Shown in pieces: positions 47,360 to 57,987 of a stretch of 64,000 bases of DNA. Numbering within the stretch: position 1 is the stretch's first letter; each line of letters starts with the position of its first letter. The notes under the pieces were generated by a model that was not told the DNA's origin, made no database searches, and saw only the letters and a list, made by a program, of their open reading frames with translations. The stretch spans positions 5,642,001 to 5,706,000 of the forward strand of contig CM069871.1 in NCBI GenBank assembly GCA_036172665.1. Direction: 5' to 3'. The translations under genes were made by a program, and so were the position numbers. Source of the DNA: Prosopocoilus inquinatus (lineage: Eukaryota > Arthropoda > Insecta > Coleoptera > Lucanidae).

Positions 47360-50167
47360 TCAGTTATCATAATTGAGCAAAAATTCGTTTATTGAATAGA
47401 AACAATTAGAAACAAAAAAAGACTTTAATTTTGATTTAAAACTACCTGGACTAGTCGGCATATCACATTTCCAAAGCTGTCTTATCCTACGCAAACACTT
47501 GAGACCTACATACAAAGGACCGTTTTGACTAGTAGTTAAGCGATTAAATGGTAACCGGATATCATCTCTTGAACGAGTGCCGTAGTCATGGAAGTCTTTA
47601 TTTTGTGCAATATCGTCTAGGGTATTAGCATAGAGTATAGCATTATACATAAATAGGGACGCCACTGTCATTATTTCGAACTTCAGAAATAAATTTCTAC
47701 AACTTGTCCTGGGCGAAGCATTGGCCATTAATCTTATAATTTTTTTTTGAACGATAAACACCTTTGAAGCATCCGAAGAATTTCCCCAGAAGATGATTCC
47801 ATAAGAAAGTGCAGCCTGAATCAAACCATAATACACCATCCTCAGTACTTCGTATGATATTGTATTCCGCAAACGAAAAATTAGAAAAGTTTGTGCACTC
47901 AATTTTTTGACGAGTTGTTCCACATGACACTTCCAAGTTAATTTAGAGTCAAGTTCCATTCCGAGAAACCTACAAGATGGCGTTACCGGTATTGATTGAC
48001 CATTATATCTTACCAAAGCTGATTTATTGACTGTAAAATTTTTGGGTAAAATTTGTACTATTTGAGATTTTGCAGTGTTTAGTATTAGACCATTCCCTCT
48101 ACACCATTCTGCAAGTTGCTGTACGGAGGCTGAAGCTGCTTTCACGGCTGACTCTTCGTCATTTTCGGATATGATGAAGCTCGTGTCATCGGCGTAAAGT
48201 ATAACTTGCGCGGGTATTGAACAGTGAGCGGGAAGATCATTTATAAAGAGGGTAAAGAGGACCGGTCCTAAAATGGATCCTTGAGGTACTCCGACTACTG
48301 TGCACTGCTCACTGGAAAGATGCTTTTCGATTGAGACACACTGCGACCTTTCAGATAAATAGGATTGTATCCAGTTATTCGGTATTCCTCTGATTCCTAA
48401 TAGTTCTAACTTGTTCGTAAGCAGCTTTAAATTTACGGAGTCAAATGCGCGACTCAAATCGAAATACAAGGCATAGATCTTTTTTTTCTTATTTAATTCT
48501 ACCAGCATGCTATTATAAGCGTTAGCTATGGCTCTCGTCGTGGATCTTCCTGTTCTATATCCATTTTGTGAATCGGAATAAACATGGTGTTGGTTGATGA
48601 AAGACGTCAGTCTTCTGTTGAAAGCTTCTTCGAAGATCTTTCCAAACTGACTCTGAATAGCCACTGGTCGGTAAGATGCCGGTATGTGTGGATCGCCTTT
48701 ATTTTTATACACTGGCACAACTTTAGACTTTTTCAAGGCTATTGGATATTCTCCCTCCTTAAAAGAATTGTTGATGATATTGCTGAGCTGTACATCTATT
48801 AAATCGGCTACTCCACGAATAACTGTACCCGGTATGCCGTCGAGTCCAGAAGATTTTTTAAGACATTTCTTGTATATTATGTTCCTTACTTCGTATTTAT
48901 CGGTAGGTGTCAAATACATACTTGAACGAAGAGGTTCTCCTGCTGGTTGTAGGTTACGTGGAGTGGGTGCATTTTTAGATAGATTAATGAAATGATTATT
49001 CATTGATTCACATATATATTTCATATCCGTAATCACTTTACCTTCCCCGTCAGTTAGTTTCCATTCATTGGTGTGCTTATTAGAACTAGAAGAATCATTG
49101 ATAATTTTCCAGCAGATCCTCGAGATATTAGTGGCATTCCTTATTCTGTTGTCATTATACTCCTTTTTTGCTGAATCCACCTTTGCTTTGTATAATTTTT
49201 TGAATTCTAAGTAATTCTTGTGATAAAAATCGGAATTTAAAGTTTTATCTAACTTAGACATTTCAATGCACATGTAATGAAATTCTTTCAATTCTTCATC
49301 TATCCAAGGGCTAGAATTCTTCTTCTTGGCTGGTGATCGTCTAAGTAGCAAAGGGAAAGCGATATCAAAATGATGAAGAAATATTTCAATGAATGTGTTG
49401 AACTTGTGGTTCACATTACGAGCTAAGTTAACATTTCCCCAATCTTCGTTCGCCAATAGGTTTCTGAACAAATTAATATTCTTTTGAGAAAAATTTCTTT
49501 CGAATCTCGGCTGTAAGGTCCTGGCCCATCTCTCTGTTACTATTTCTGCTGTTTGATATGTGTGATCCGATAAACAAGTATCTCCTACGGAAACATCACA
49601 ATCTACGTCGCAAAAAATGTTATCAATGCAACTTGTGGATTTGCTGGTGATTCGGGTTCCGGTAGTCACCTTCATCTGGAGATTAAATTCGATCATAAAA
49701 TTTACTAACCGATTTGAAGAATATGATTCCACGAGTGTATTAATGTTGTAATCGCCACAGAGTACATGGAAATCGGCCTTTTCGTATAAGTTTATTAGTT
49801 GGTCATCTAAATGTGAAAAAAATAATTCTTCGTTGGCATTAGGAGGCTTATATATAACCATAACCATATATTTCTTATTGGATATATGTACAAGACAACT
49901 GCAGAGTTCACAAACTTCCTCGACTGCTACACAAGACACTTTAGTAATATTATTTTTCAGTTTACTCCAAATACTGACTCCGCCTCCACGCTTGTTAGCT
50001 CTGTTAAAACAGGATATTAATTTATAATTGTCTAAGTTGACTGATTCGGACGATGTTAACCAGTGTTCGCTAAGGCAAAGAATATCTGGATTTTCTTGAT
50101 TTAAAAATACATCTAACATTAGACATTTACTTCGTATACTTCTAATATTTAAGTGCATGATTTTCAA
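47360..50167 (-). CDS. LINE ORF2: apurinic-type endonuclease and reverse transcriptase
   Basis: 935 residues, the usual size for this group. It nicks target DNA and primes reverse transcription of the element RNA there. The endonuclease runs from residue 1 to about 220: LNIRS at 6-10, PDILCLSEHWL with the catalytic Glu at 34, GDYN at 138-141, SCIDNIF at 179-185 and the terminal SDH at 200-202. Reverse transcriptase covers about 480-750: PASYRPVAI at 496-504, motif A YFDLSRAFD at 568-576, motif B GVPQGSILGP at 626-635 and motif C YADD at 658-661. The thumb-proximal CRFLGMELDSKLTW follows. All catalytic residues are present with no stop or frameshift. The start Met sits right before the endonuclease core, as in relatives. 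Confidence 0.93.
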   Translation of the reverse strand: MKIMHLNIRSIRSKCLMLDVFLNQENPDILCLSEHWLTSSESVNLDNYKLISCFNRANKRGGGVSIWSKLKNNITKVSCVAVEEVCELCSCLVHISNKKYMVMVIYKPPNANEELFFSHLDDQLINLYEKADFHVLCGDYNINTLVESYSSNRLVNFMIEFNLQMKVTTGTRITSKSTSCIDNIFCDVDCDVSVGDTCLSDHTYQTAEIVTERWARTLQPRFERNFSQKNINLFRNLLANEDWGNVNLARNVNHKFNTFIEIFLHHFDIAFPLLLRRSPAKKKNSSPWIDEELKEFHYMCIEMSKLDKTLNSDFYHKNYLEFKKLYKAKVDSAKKEYNDNRIRNATNISRICWKIINDSSSSNKHTNEWKLTDGEGKVITDMKYICESMNNHFINLSKNAPTPRNLQPAGEPLRSSMYLTPTDKYEVRNIIYKKCLKKSSGLDGIPGTVIRGVADLIDVQLSNIINNSFKEGEYPIALKKSKVVPVYKNKGDPHIPASYRPVAIQSQFGKIFEEAFNRRLTSFINQHHVYSDSQNGYRTGRSTTRAIANAYNSMLVELNKKKKIYALYFDLSRAFDSVNLKLLTNKLELLGIRGIPNNWIQSYLSERSQCVSIEKHLSSEQCTVVGVPQGSILGPVLFTLFINDLPAHCSIPAQVILYADDTSFIISENDEESAVKAASASVQQLAEWCRGNGLILNTAKSQIVQILPKNFTVNKSALVRYNGQSIPVTPSCRFLGMELDSKLTWKCHVEQLVKKLSAQTFLIFRLRNTISYEVLRMVYYGLIQAALSYGIIFWGNSSDASKVFIVQKKIIRLMANASPRTSCRNLFLKFEIMTVASLFMYNAILYANTLDDIAQNKDFHDYGTRSRDDIRLPFNRLTTSQNGPLYVGLKCLRRIRQLWKCDMPTSPGSFKSKLKSFFVSNCFYSINEFLLNYDN

Positions 50168-50236
50168 TTTATCCGGAGGTTTGTTTTGGCAAAAATCCTC
50201 ATCTCTTTTTAGTGACGTTTCTTCCTTCAGTAGTTG

Positions 50237-51637
50237 CTATTCGACGTAGTTAGTTTTTTCCGCTAAGGAGTCTCTAATTTTCCTCATAACTGCACAACTG
50301 TTATCCAGAGAAGAATGATTTGTATCAAGATTAAGTTTCAGTCTCTTATTATAGTCTTCACAATTTATGCACGATGGTTTTCCGTTTTCGCAGTTGGCAG
50401 TTTTATGATCATAATTTCCGCATTTGATACATCTTTCATCGTCAGCACATTTAGATGCTACATGATTGAATTTTCCGCATTTAAAACATCTAAGCATATT
50501 GAAATGTTCGTAAATTTGACAGCTGTCCCAGCCAATATTTAGCTTGCCGTTTCTTCTAATCATTATCTCCTGGAATACTTCACCATTGATTTCTGCTATT
50601 GCCATAAAATTCTTTTTCATTCTTTTTATCACCTTTATATCAAAAATCTCAACTTTATCCTTTAAGTTGTCGTTCTGACTTATAATACAACTTTTTAAAG
50701 TTTCCTCGTTGTACCGCTCACTCATTCCAATAATTTTTATCATGGGATTTCTGAGTTTCGGAATCCTGACTGTGTAATTTTCTCCCAGCTTTCTTGTAAC
50801 CTCATTCCTCAGTTTGGCTACCTCTTCCTTATCACAACAGGTTATCGCAATTGCACCTTCCTTTAAATTTTTCATTCTAGTGATACCCACCGCTATTTCG
50901 CTCGGATTGACTTTGGTTTGCAGATTAGCTTTTGTTTGTTTACACTCCTGCTGCATTTTTGGTTGAATGATAACGGTTCCTTTAGCCGCTGCATCTTTAT
51001 ATGTATAATCTCTCGTCGAGATTGTATCCTTAACATTACCATTTACTTTTCTTACATTTTCTTTTACCTCCTTTAATCCATTTAGTATTTCCATTCTGAA
51101 TTTTTTTCCTGATTCACGAGTGTTAGAATTTTCTTTATTTATGTCTTTTCTCATTGCCATGATTTCTTCTTTTAATGATAAATTTTCTGACTTTAATACT
51201 TGGAGTGTTCGATTGATTTCATTTCTAAAATACATAAATTCGTCTTTTATAATTTTTATTACTTCAGAAATATGTTCTTCCCTAGCGCATTCGATATCTT
51301 TGTCACTATTTTTCCTGCTTGGTTTGTTTACATTCGTAGTTTTACACAATCGCTCATTCCTTTCATCTCTCAAATTTATCTTGTCTAGTGTCATTTCATG
51401 TGTTTGAGATTGTGGCATTTTACCTTTGCTTTTTTGTATATTTAAATTAATATTTTTGCAACAGTCTACTAAGTTATTATCTATTTTTAGTCCCAGTAAT
51501 TGCGCACAACTATTGTGGAAATATGTTAAACAATTTACGCATTTTATTGCGCTTATTTCATTAACCACGACTACTTTACAGCGTTTGCAAGCCCTTCCTT
51601 CCATTTTTGCAAGTTTTTCTTTTTCTTTCTCGTCCAT
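50237..51637 (-). CDS. LINE ORF1: zinc-finger RNA-binding protein
   Basis: 466 residues. ORF1 proteins of this type coat element RNA and help reverse transcription. The N-terminus has a PHD/FYVE-like zinc pattern (C17-x2-C20, C33-x2-C36, H41, C44, C59/C60). A charged helical stretch at about 120-205 is a probable coiled coil. An RRM-like region at about 255-375 follows, an inference from spacing and the hydrophobic pattern. Two CCHC knuckles (C384-x2-C387-x4-H392-x4-C397 and C403-x2-C406-x4-H411-x4-C416) and a third longer one (C423, C426, H441, C448) close the protein. The ORF is intact. The start was chosen at the first Met after the leader; a second Met at residue 12 is possible. Confidence 0.9.
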   Translation of the reverse strand: MDEKEKEKLAKMEGRACKRCKVVVVNEISAIKCVNCLTYFHNSCAQLLGLKIDNNLVDCCKNINLNIQKSKGKMPQSQTHEMTLDKINLRDERNERLCKTTNVNKPSRKNSDKDIECAREEHISEVIKIIKDEFMYFRNEINRTLQVLKSENLSLKEEIMAMRKDINKENSNTRESGKKFRMEILNGLKEVKENVRKVNGNVKDTISTRDYTYKDAAAKGTVIIQPKMQQECKQTKANLQTKVNPSEIAVGITRMKNLKEGAIAITCCDKEEVAKLRNEVTRKLGENYTVRIPKLRNPMIKIIGMSERYNEETLKSCIISQNDNLKDKVEIFDIKVIKRMKKNFMAIAEINGEVFQEIMIRRNGKLNIGWDSCQIYEHFNMLRCFKCGKFNHVASKCADDERCIKCGNYDHKTANCENGKPSCINCEDYNKRLKLNLDTNHSSLDNSCAVMRKIRDSLAEKTNYVE

Positions 51638-52030
51638 TTTTCTATCGTTACGCAGTCACTTTAGTTTCGTGACGTATAGTGTACCTGCCTGTTAGCGATT
51701 GCAGGTACAGCGGCCGGGCTGTACAAAACGCGCACCTCGTCCGCCGCGCTGATCACAATACAAGTTTTTGTACTCACCAATCTGCGTTAATCGGAATCGC
51801 ACACGTTTGCTAAATGCAGCCTTAAGAACGAATGTTTAAGAAAGTTTACTCAATTTTCGCAAATAATCAGTTAGTCCACAAAGTAGATTTCCTAGTGACA
51901 GTTACAACTACTACTTCTGTTCACGCACAAGCTGATAATGCACTTTTAAGATAAAGTTTCAAGTTAATTACCACTGAAAAATCACTTTAAACGCGCATCT
52001 AATATTTGCCGACCATACACGTTTCGCCAT

Positions 52031-52869
52031 TTTTAATAAAATTAATTTAATATATGTAAATAATAAGAAGAATTTTTTTTTTATTATAAATAAACGCTTA
52101 AAAAATGGAAAAGAACTTGCTTCATGTGCGTAGGTACATTTTTTTTTTTGTTTATTAATTAATTAATTAATTTATTTAACAGTTGGTGGGATTAACGATT
52201 TAATTTTCAAAATTTGAATAATTGCTTAAAAACAGAAAAACATAAATAGAAAATGTAAAGAAGCAAGAGAAAAGGAAAAATAAATAATCCAATTGAAAAT
52301 AAACTAAAAGAAAAATTTTGACGAAAGTAAGTAAAACAAATGATGATGATCATTATATAAAAAAAAAATTCGAAAAACAAATTGTAGATTTAAATTTCTC
52401 CTCAAAAATACGGAATTAATAATAAACATTCATGAGAAAGAGACAGAGAGAGAGACAAATCACAACATGACTTTAAAAACGTAATTAATTTTTCTTTAAA
52501 CAAAAAAAAAAAAGACAAGAGAGAGGAAAATTTCAGATTATTTAAATTCACATAAAAATCAGAAACAGAAAGAACATGTTCGTTTCTTGGAAAAATGTAA
52601 TCAGATTGGAACTGAAGAAAGAAAACACAACGACTTCAACAGGAACGAAAAAAAAGAGAAAGAAAAACAAATGACATTTGCGAAAAAAAGGAACATATTT
52701 CAGAAAACGTAGAAAATAAATACAAGTGAAAAGAAATTATTAATAAGAGACATTCTCTCATGAAACAATTACAGCAACAACGAAAAAATTATACTTAATA
52801 CTTAATAATAACAAAAAAAAAAATTAAAAAAAAATTAATTAAGTACTTAATAACAAAAAAAAAAATTTA
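52031..52869. repeat. A-rich stretch with repeat module on the 5' side of the LINE
   Basis: About 52455-52680 repeats the module found at 46870-47110 (CAAATCACAACATGACTTTA, ATGTAATCAGATTGGAACTG, CACAACGACTTCAACAGGA). The rest is A-rich with simple runs (TTAATTAATTAATTAAT near 52155, GAGAGAGAGA near 52443). No gene. Confidence 0.7.
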
Positions 52870-53064
52870 TTTAAACCTGTAGAACACACGTCCGGACGGG
52901 GGTTGGAAACTCTCTTTACATCCCCTTTAGTTCCCGATTATTTTTGTAATTCGTACCATGTTAAATATCGTTTTGCTTGTTAGTAGCGCCCTGGTTTTAG
53001 CATGGAAGGTCAGAAATCGATTTCCAAATCGTTTTCCCCGGATAGCTCGAATGGTGTCTACTTA
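52870..53064. repeat. Dispersed module next to foldback, copy 1
   Basis: Starts TTTAAACCTGTAGAACACAC and contains ACGTCCGGACGGGGGTTGGA, TAGCGCCCTGGTTTTAGCAT and GGTGTCTACTTATA. It recurs at about 55815-56011 and, without its start, at 56423-56589, each time directly before a TACAGGGTG foldback, so the module and foldback moved or duplicated together. Confidence 0.85.
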
Positions 53065-53659
53065 TACAGGGTGCTGCGTTTTGAAACGCAACGTAAGAAA
53101 TTCCATGTTAATTTAAAGGTGCTCGAATATTGGCTTCCCTAATTATTTCACAGCAAAATTCCATTGAGGTTTCTTAAAGTGCTCTTCAAGATGAATCTGT
53201 CTACGAAGTTTGCGAATTTTTCATTCGCTCAGTTTCAGGATATTTGAAAAAGATCAATAACGATATTCAGTTTATACCAAACTATCAGCACGACCTTGTA
53301 CAATAAATGTTAAAATAAATTTCAATAAATGTTAAAATAAATTGATGGAAAAGCGTTTCTATCAATCTTTTTCAAAAACGATCTAGATTTCTTAATTATC
53401 TGTTCAGTTTTCACTGTCATTGATCAAGGCTGTGCTGATAGTTTGGTATAAATCGAATATAGTTACAGAATCTTTTTTAAATATCTTAAAACTCAGCGTA
53501 TGAAAAATTCTCAAACTTCACAGACAGATTCAACTGGCAAAGTACTTTAAAAAACCCAAACGGAATTTTGCTGTAAAATAATTGGGGAAGCCAATATTCG
53601 ATCACCTTTCAATTAACATGGGATTTCCTATGTTGCGTTTCAAAATGCAACACCCTGTA
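53065..53659. mobile_element. TACAGGGTG foldback MITE, complete copy
   Basis: It opens TACAGGGTGCTGCGTTTTGA and closes AAAATGCAACACCCTGTA. The two arms are reverse complements over roughly 240 bases each (for example TTTATACCAAACTATCAGCA left, and its complement right), with a short A+T-rich loop around 53310-53400. TA borders suggest a Tc1/mariner-type origin. No open frame; non-autonomous. Length 595 bases. Confidence 0.88.
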
Positions 53660-53971
53660 CATATGTATATATATTTTTGGAATTATGAAATCTCTTCACT
53701 CTTTCTATGTTTACTTAATCGTCCTTCTTTATTATGGTTTAAATAAAAATACAAAGCTTTAAATTACAAAATTTATTCAAACAAAAGAGAGAAATTTCAG
53801 TACAATGCAAAAGAATTACAAATAAAATAAAAACGTGAATTAGATTAAATTAATTAGCCAATCAAAATTTAACAATTGACATAAAATTTGAAACTAGAAT
53901 GTAAAAGAGAGAAGGAAAGATTAACAAAAATCGTTTGTTAGACCTGAGTTATTTAAACCCACCCTCGCCGA

Positions 53972-54369
53972 TGCTGGATGCTTCTTAGAGACACTTTTAA
54001 ATTAAAATAAATTTGGAAAATTGTCTGATTAAAAACAAGAATTTAGAATTTTGAAAATTTTACGACGCGTGATACACAAGCTAAATTGCATCCGGAATCG
54101 AAGAAGCACTTTTCGCGGTGACAAGAGTTCGTGCTTCGGACAACTGCCTTGACGAACTCCCTTCCGATCAGAAAAGCCACCTATTTATTTGGATCGGATG
54201 ACCTACTTTAGTCTACGTCAGCTTAGTCCCGCCCACAGCAATCTCTGTCAAATGAAAACGCTCGCTTTACACTATTTCCACTCCTACTCATCAATAACAG
54301 TTCGATGTGTCTGAGCCGCGGAATGGTGACCGCAGCAAAAATTACGTTTGACGTAAAAAGCATCCAACA
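53972..54369. mobile_element. Short element with inverted ends TGCTGGATGC / GCATCCAACA
   Basis: The left end TGCTGGATGCTTCTTA and the reversed right end TGTTGGATGCTTTTTA agree at 14 of 16 positions. The interior is GC-richer, including AGTCCCGCCCACAGCAATC and CGCGGAATGGTGACCGCAGC. The TG...CA termini allow either a solo LTR or a MITE; no clear target duplication was seen to decide. Confidence 0.4.
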
Positions 54370-55329
54370 CTAAGCGGCCCGAATTCTTTTGCCTGATAAT
54401 AAGTCAATTTGAATTGACGTTTCACATTCCTGTGAAGGTCAGTACTGCACCTAATCAAATTCCCTTTTTAGTTTAACCTAGATACCGTATCGTAAGTTAA
54501 GTTGAACACCGTTTTATGGTTGTGATTCATTCTGATTATACGTTTTCAAGCAGCCATTCAGTGTATTGAATTTAACCGTGCGCCAAACATACTTATTTTA
54601 AGTTTAGGTTTTAGTGCTACGTCGACGTACTATTTTGAATATCCGAGTGTTGAGTAGTTTACGAATTTCGTTTTCAGTTTTACAGTGCGTAGTGATCAAC
54701 TGGGGTTCTCCCTGGCGCCCTTATTAATATTTGCAAACATCAGAATACTAGCTCGAGATAGCTGATTGACTCTCAGCGCAACTTGCCACCATATTTTGGT
54801 AACGTAATTGGATTAAGGTTGTACCTCAATACGTGTTCTAGGGTTCCTTCCTTTATCAAAAAATTCTTGTTCTACGGTTTTCCATCGTCAGGACTAACTA
54901 CCCTTGGCGATGGTGATTAGTTTATTTCTAGATAAGAGTTGTCGAGCACTTATCTGAAGTCCGTAGTGATTGCGTCTCTTCCTCGTCGTTTCTGTTACTA
55001 ATTGTAAGTACTTCTTCTGCAGAGTAAGTAGGTTTAAAAAAAGAATTAAACGAATTTTTGATTTTAATATAAATAGACCATTTATCGCATGGTGGTAACC
55101 GAAGGACGTTTGAATTCAATGACTTTTCCGTCCCCCCGTTATCTCGGCGACCCAGTCGAATTCCTTAAACGCAAATTAAACGAAAGCCCGTAATTCAAAA
55201 AAAAAAAAATAAAAAATGAAGAAAATACAAGAATATTTCCCCTTTTTCATTAAGTAAATGCGAATTATCCCTTCCGCTTGCTTATGAATCCACGCACCGC
55301 CGAATGTAGAGTGGCGTGGGATCTATACC
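54370..55329. other. Noncoding stretch, no gene seen
   Basis: Unique-looking sequence without a supported coding region; open frames are short and domain-free. It precedes the direct duplication that starts near 55330. Confidence 0.5.
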
Positions 55330-55676
55330 TACCCCGGTGCCTAATGTGTTTAAGGGAAGGTGGTTTCCATTTAAATGCATATTAAAAAGTGCTCCGAGGT
55401 CTAACGAAATATTTATCCCCCCCCCACCACACCCTCCTGCGCCCGGCCGGGTGAAACTTGCGGACGCTAATAGATGGGTTCGCAAGATACACACACACAC
55501 ACACAGGAATGACATCTCTTGAAATATGAGCCTCTTTACAAATGAGAAGTTAATTACGACATCCCTTTTAATAATAATAATTTTATTTTTCCACTGCTTT
55601 TATCCCCTCCCCCCTCCCCACCGACAAATTAAACGGAAAATTAATTATTGTAAACAGCTTACGCCTGCAACTTACG
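55330..55676. repeat. Local direct duplication, copy 1
   Basis: Matches 56841-57167 at an offset of 1511 bases. Shared words are GGGAAGGTGGTTTCCATTTA, AAAGTGCTCCGAGGTCTAAC, GCGGACGCTAATAGATGGGT, an ACACAC run of different length and AACGGAAAATTAATTATTG. The two copies bracket a block of repeat modules and foldbacks. Confidence 0.88.
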
Positions 55677-55694
55677 GTGCTGCTTAGGTACGCT

Positions 55695-56011
55695 GTAAAT
55701 TTGCTTTAATTAACACAAAGAAAAACAAAAAACATCTAATTCTTCAGCGCTCTTAAAATATTTAAAATTAAACAGAAAGCTTCAACTTAATACATACAAA
55801 GAAAAATCATGTTTTATTTAAACCTGTAGAACACACGTCCGGACGGGGGTTGGAAACTCTCTTTTCATCCCCTTTAGTCCCCGACTATTTTTGTAATTCG
55901 TACCATGTTAAATTTCGTTTTGTTTGTTAGTAGCGCCCTGGTTTTAGCATGGAAGGTCAGAAATCGATTTCCAAATCGTTTTCCCCGGATAGCTCGAATG
56001 GTGTCTACTTA
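55695..56011. repeat. Dispersed modules before foldback, copy 2
   Basis: 55695-55770 (TTTAATTAACACAAAGAAAA) matches 46789-46858. From about 55815 it matches the module at 52870-53064. This shows the order of modules in the ancestral repeat: TTTAATTAACACAAAG block, CCGGACGGGGG block, then foldback. Confidence 0.8.
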
Positions 56012-56411
56012 TACAGGGTGCTGCGTTTTGAAACGCAACATAAGAAATTCCACGTTAATTTAAAAATACTCGAATATTGGCTTCCCTAATTATTTTACAG
56101 AAAAATTTCATTTCGATTTCTTAAAGTGCTCTTCAAGGTGAATCTATCTGCGAAGTTTGAGAATTTTTCTATCGCTGAGTTTCAGGATAGTTGAAAAAGA
56201 TCAATAACGACATTCAATTTATACCAAACTATCAGCACGGCCTTGATCAATAAATGTTAAAAAATAAATTTCAATAAATGTTCAAATAGATTGATGGAAA
56301 AGCTTTTCTATCAATCCTTTTCAAAAACGAACTAGATTTCTTAATTATCTGTTCAGTTTTCACTGTCATTGAGCAAGGCTGTGCTGATAGTTTGGTATAA
56401 GTCGAGTACAG
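56012..56411. mobile_element. TACAGGGTG foldback MITE, 3'-truncated copy
   Basis: The left arm and loop match the complete copy at 53065. The right arm stops soon after GATAGTTTGGTATAAGTCGA, where the next module begins. The right terminal repeat is therefore missing. Confidence 0.82.
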
Positions 56412-56422
56412 AAGTAAGAAGA

Positions 56423-56842
56423 AGTGGGTTAGAAACTCTCTTTTCATCCCCTTTAGTTCCCAATTTTTTTTTTGTAATTCGTACCATGTTAAATTTCGAT
56501 TTCTTTGTTAGTAGCGCTCTGGTTTTAGCATGGAAGGTCAGAAATCGATTTCTAAATCGATTTCTCTGGATTACTACTGTGTCTACTTATACAGGGTGCT
56601 GCATTTTGAAACGCAACATAAGAAATTCCATGTTAATTTAAAGGTGCTCGAATATTGGCTTCCCTAATTATTTCACAGCAAAATTCCATTTAGGTTTCTT
56701 AAAGTGCTCTTCAAGATGAATCTGTCTGCGAAGTTTGAGAATTTTTCATTCGCTCAGTTTCAAGATATTTGAAAAAGATCATTAACGATATTCCATTTAT
56801 ACCAAACTATCAGCACGCCCTTGATCAATAAATGTTAAAATA
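56423..56842. mobile_element. Module plus left arm of third TACAGGGTG foldback
   Basis: 56423-56589 repeats the CATCCCCTTTAGTTCCC...TTAGCATGGAAGG module. The foldback left arm starts TACAGGGTGCTGCATTTTGA at 56590 and breaks off at ATAAATGTTAAAATA (about 56842), exactly where copy 2 of the local duplication starts. Confidence 0.82.
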
Positions 56843-57167
56843 CCCTGGCACCTAATGTGTGTAAGGGAAGGTGGTTTCCATTTAAATGCATATTAAAAAG
56901 TGCTCCGAGGTCTAACGAAATATTTATCCCCCCACCCTCCTGCGCCCGGCTGGGGGAGACTTGCGGACGCTAATAGATGGGTTCGAAAGATACACACACA
57001 CAGGAATGACATCCCTTGAAATATGAGCCCCTTTACAAATGAGAAGTTAATTACGACATCCCTTTTAATAATAATTTTATTTTTCCACTGCTTTCATCCC
57101 CCCTCCCACCCCCGATAAATTAAACGGAAAATTAATTATTGTAAACAGCTTACGCTTGCAACTTACG
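56841..57167. repeat. Local direct duplication, copy 2
   Basis: Second copy of 55330-55676, with a shorter ACACAC run, shorter C-run and scattered substitutions. Unique sequence follows immediately (GCGCGCCACCGCCGTACATA). Confidence 0.88.
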
Positions 57168-57830
57168 CGCGCCACCGCCGTACATAAAATTTAATCGATG
57201 ACGGGCGCATTGTCAGCAGATTATTTCGATGCCATGAAGCTCCAATAAGTTGGGGTTAGTTACAACAACGGGTTGTTACATTGTATAAACAGACGAGTAT
57301 ATTTATGCCGCATTATAATGGTGTTAGCGATTTGGCAACAAATATTCTGAGCCATTAACTTAGAGGAACGATTAAACCGATACGATTTACAGCCGGTATA
57401 TATATCATTCACACGTCTGCTGCATGTTTTTTCGAACGCTTTTAAACAAAATTACAACAGCTTTACGTACCGGGGAAAACGTGCAATTTAATTTCCACAA
57501 AAGCACGAGGCAATGCCGACGGTTTACATTTTTTTTAGATTAAATTAACTACAACAGATTTCGTAGATAGATATTAGAGAAACGAACAGACACAGTACCT
57601 CAGGAATATAGATACAAAGCAATATTAAAAGACTGAGAAGACATTGGACCCCTTGAAGACCTAGAACTGTATAATTTCATAAATCAATCATCAATTATCT
57701 GCGCTACTTTAATTTCTATGGTCTCAGTTTGATTCAACAGCCGGTATGTGGTTGAAAATCATCAGAAAATAAGAGAAGACCACAGGAACAGTTGTGTAAT
57801 ATCATCTTCATCAACTTATTCGTCCTTGTG
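57168..57830. other. Noncoding stretch, no gene seen
   Basis: Unique A+T-rich sequence; no supported coding or RNA gene. Confidence 0.5.
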
Positions 57831-57987
57831 CTGTATCCATTTACGTTAAACATAACGTGCTGTTATCTTTTTTTGAATTGAAACGGGAATTTGATAACGT
57901 CACGTTATGTTTAACGTATAAAATAGCGACATCTTACTATCGCTTTTTGACCTGACATTGCAGTTGTGTTTAACGTAAATGGATACA
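57831..57987. repeat. Nested palindrome built on ACGTTAAACATAACGT
   Basis: The inner arms TTACGTTAAACATAACGTG (57841) and CACGTTATGTTTAACGTA (57901) pair. An outer pair, CTGTATCCATTTACGTTAAA (57831) and TTTAACGTAAATGGATACA (57969), reuses the same left arm. One left arm thus has two possible partners. No transposon ends were identified. Confidence 0.75.

Larger units (their letters stand above)
47200..52030 (-). mobile_element. Apparently complete two-ORF non-LTR retrotransposon (LINE)
   Basis: ORF1 (50237-51637) and ORF2 (47360-50167) are both uninterrupted on the minus strand, separated by 69 bases. A GC-richer leader (51638 to about 52030) looks like the 5' UTR, and A+T-rich sequence below 47360 like the 3' UTR. 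Endonuclease and reverse transcriptase without RNase H, plus a zinc-knuckle ORF1, fit the CR1/L2/jockey group; I did not assign a clade. Ends are approximate: no target duplication or clean tail was identified. It lies in the same orientation as the Beat gene, upstream of its first visible exon. Confidence 0.85.

Noticed and set aside
48584..50027. Plus-strand frames overlapping LINE ORF2
   Set aside because: They are antisense shadows of the reverse transcriptase and endonuclease coding sequence.
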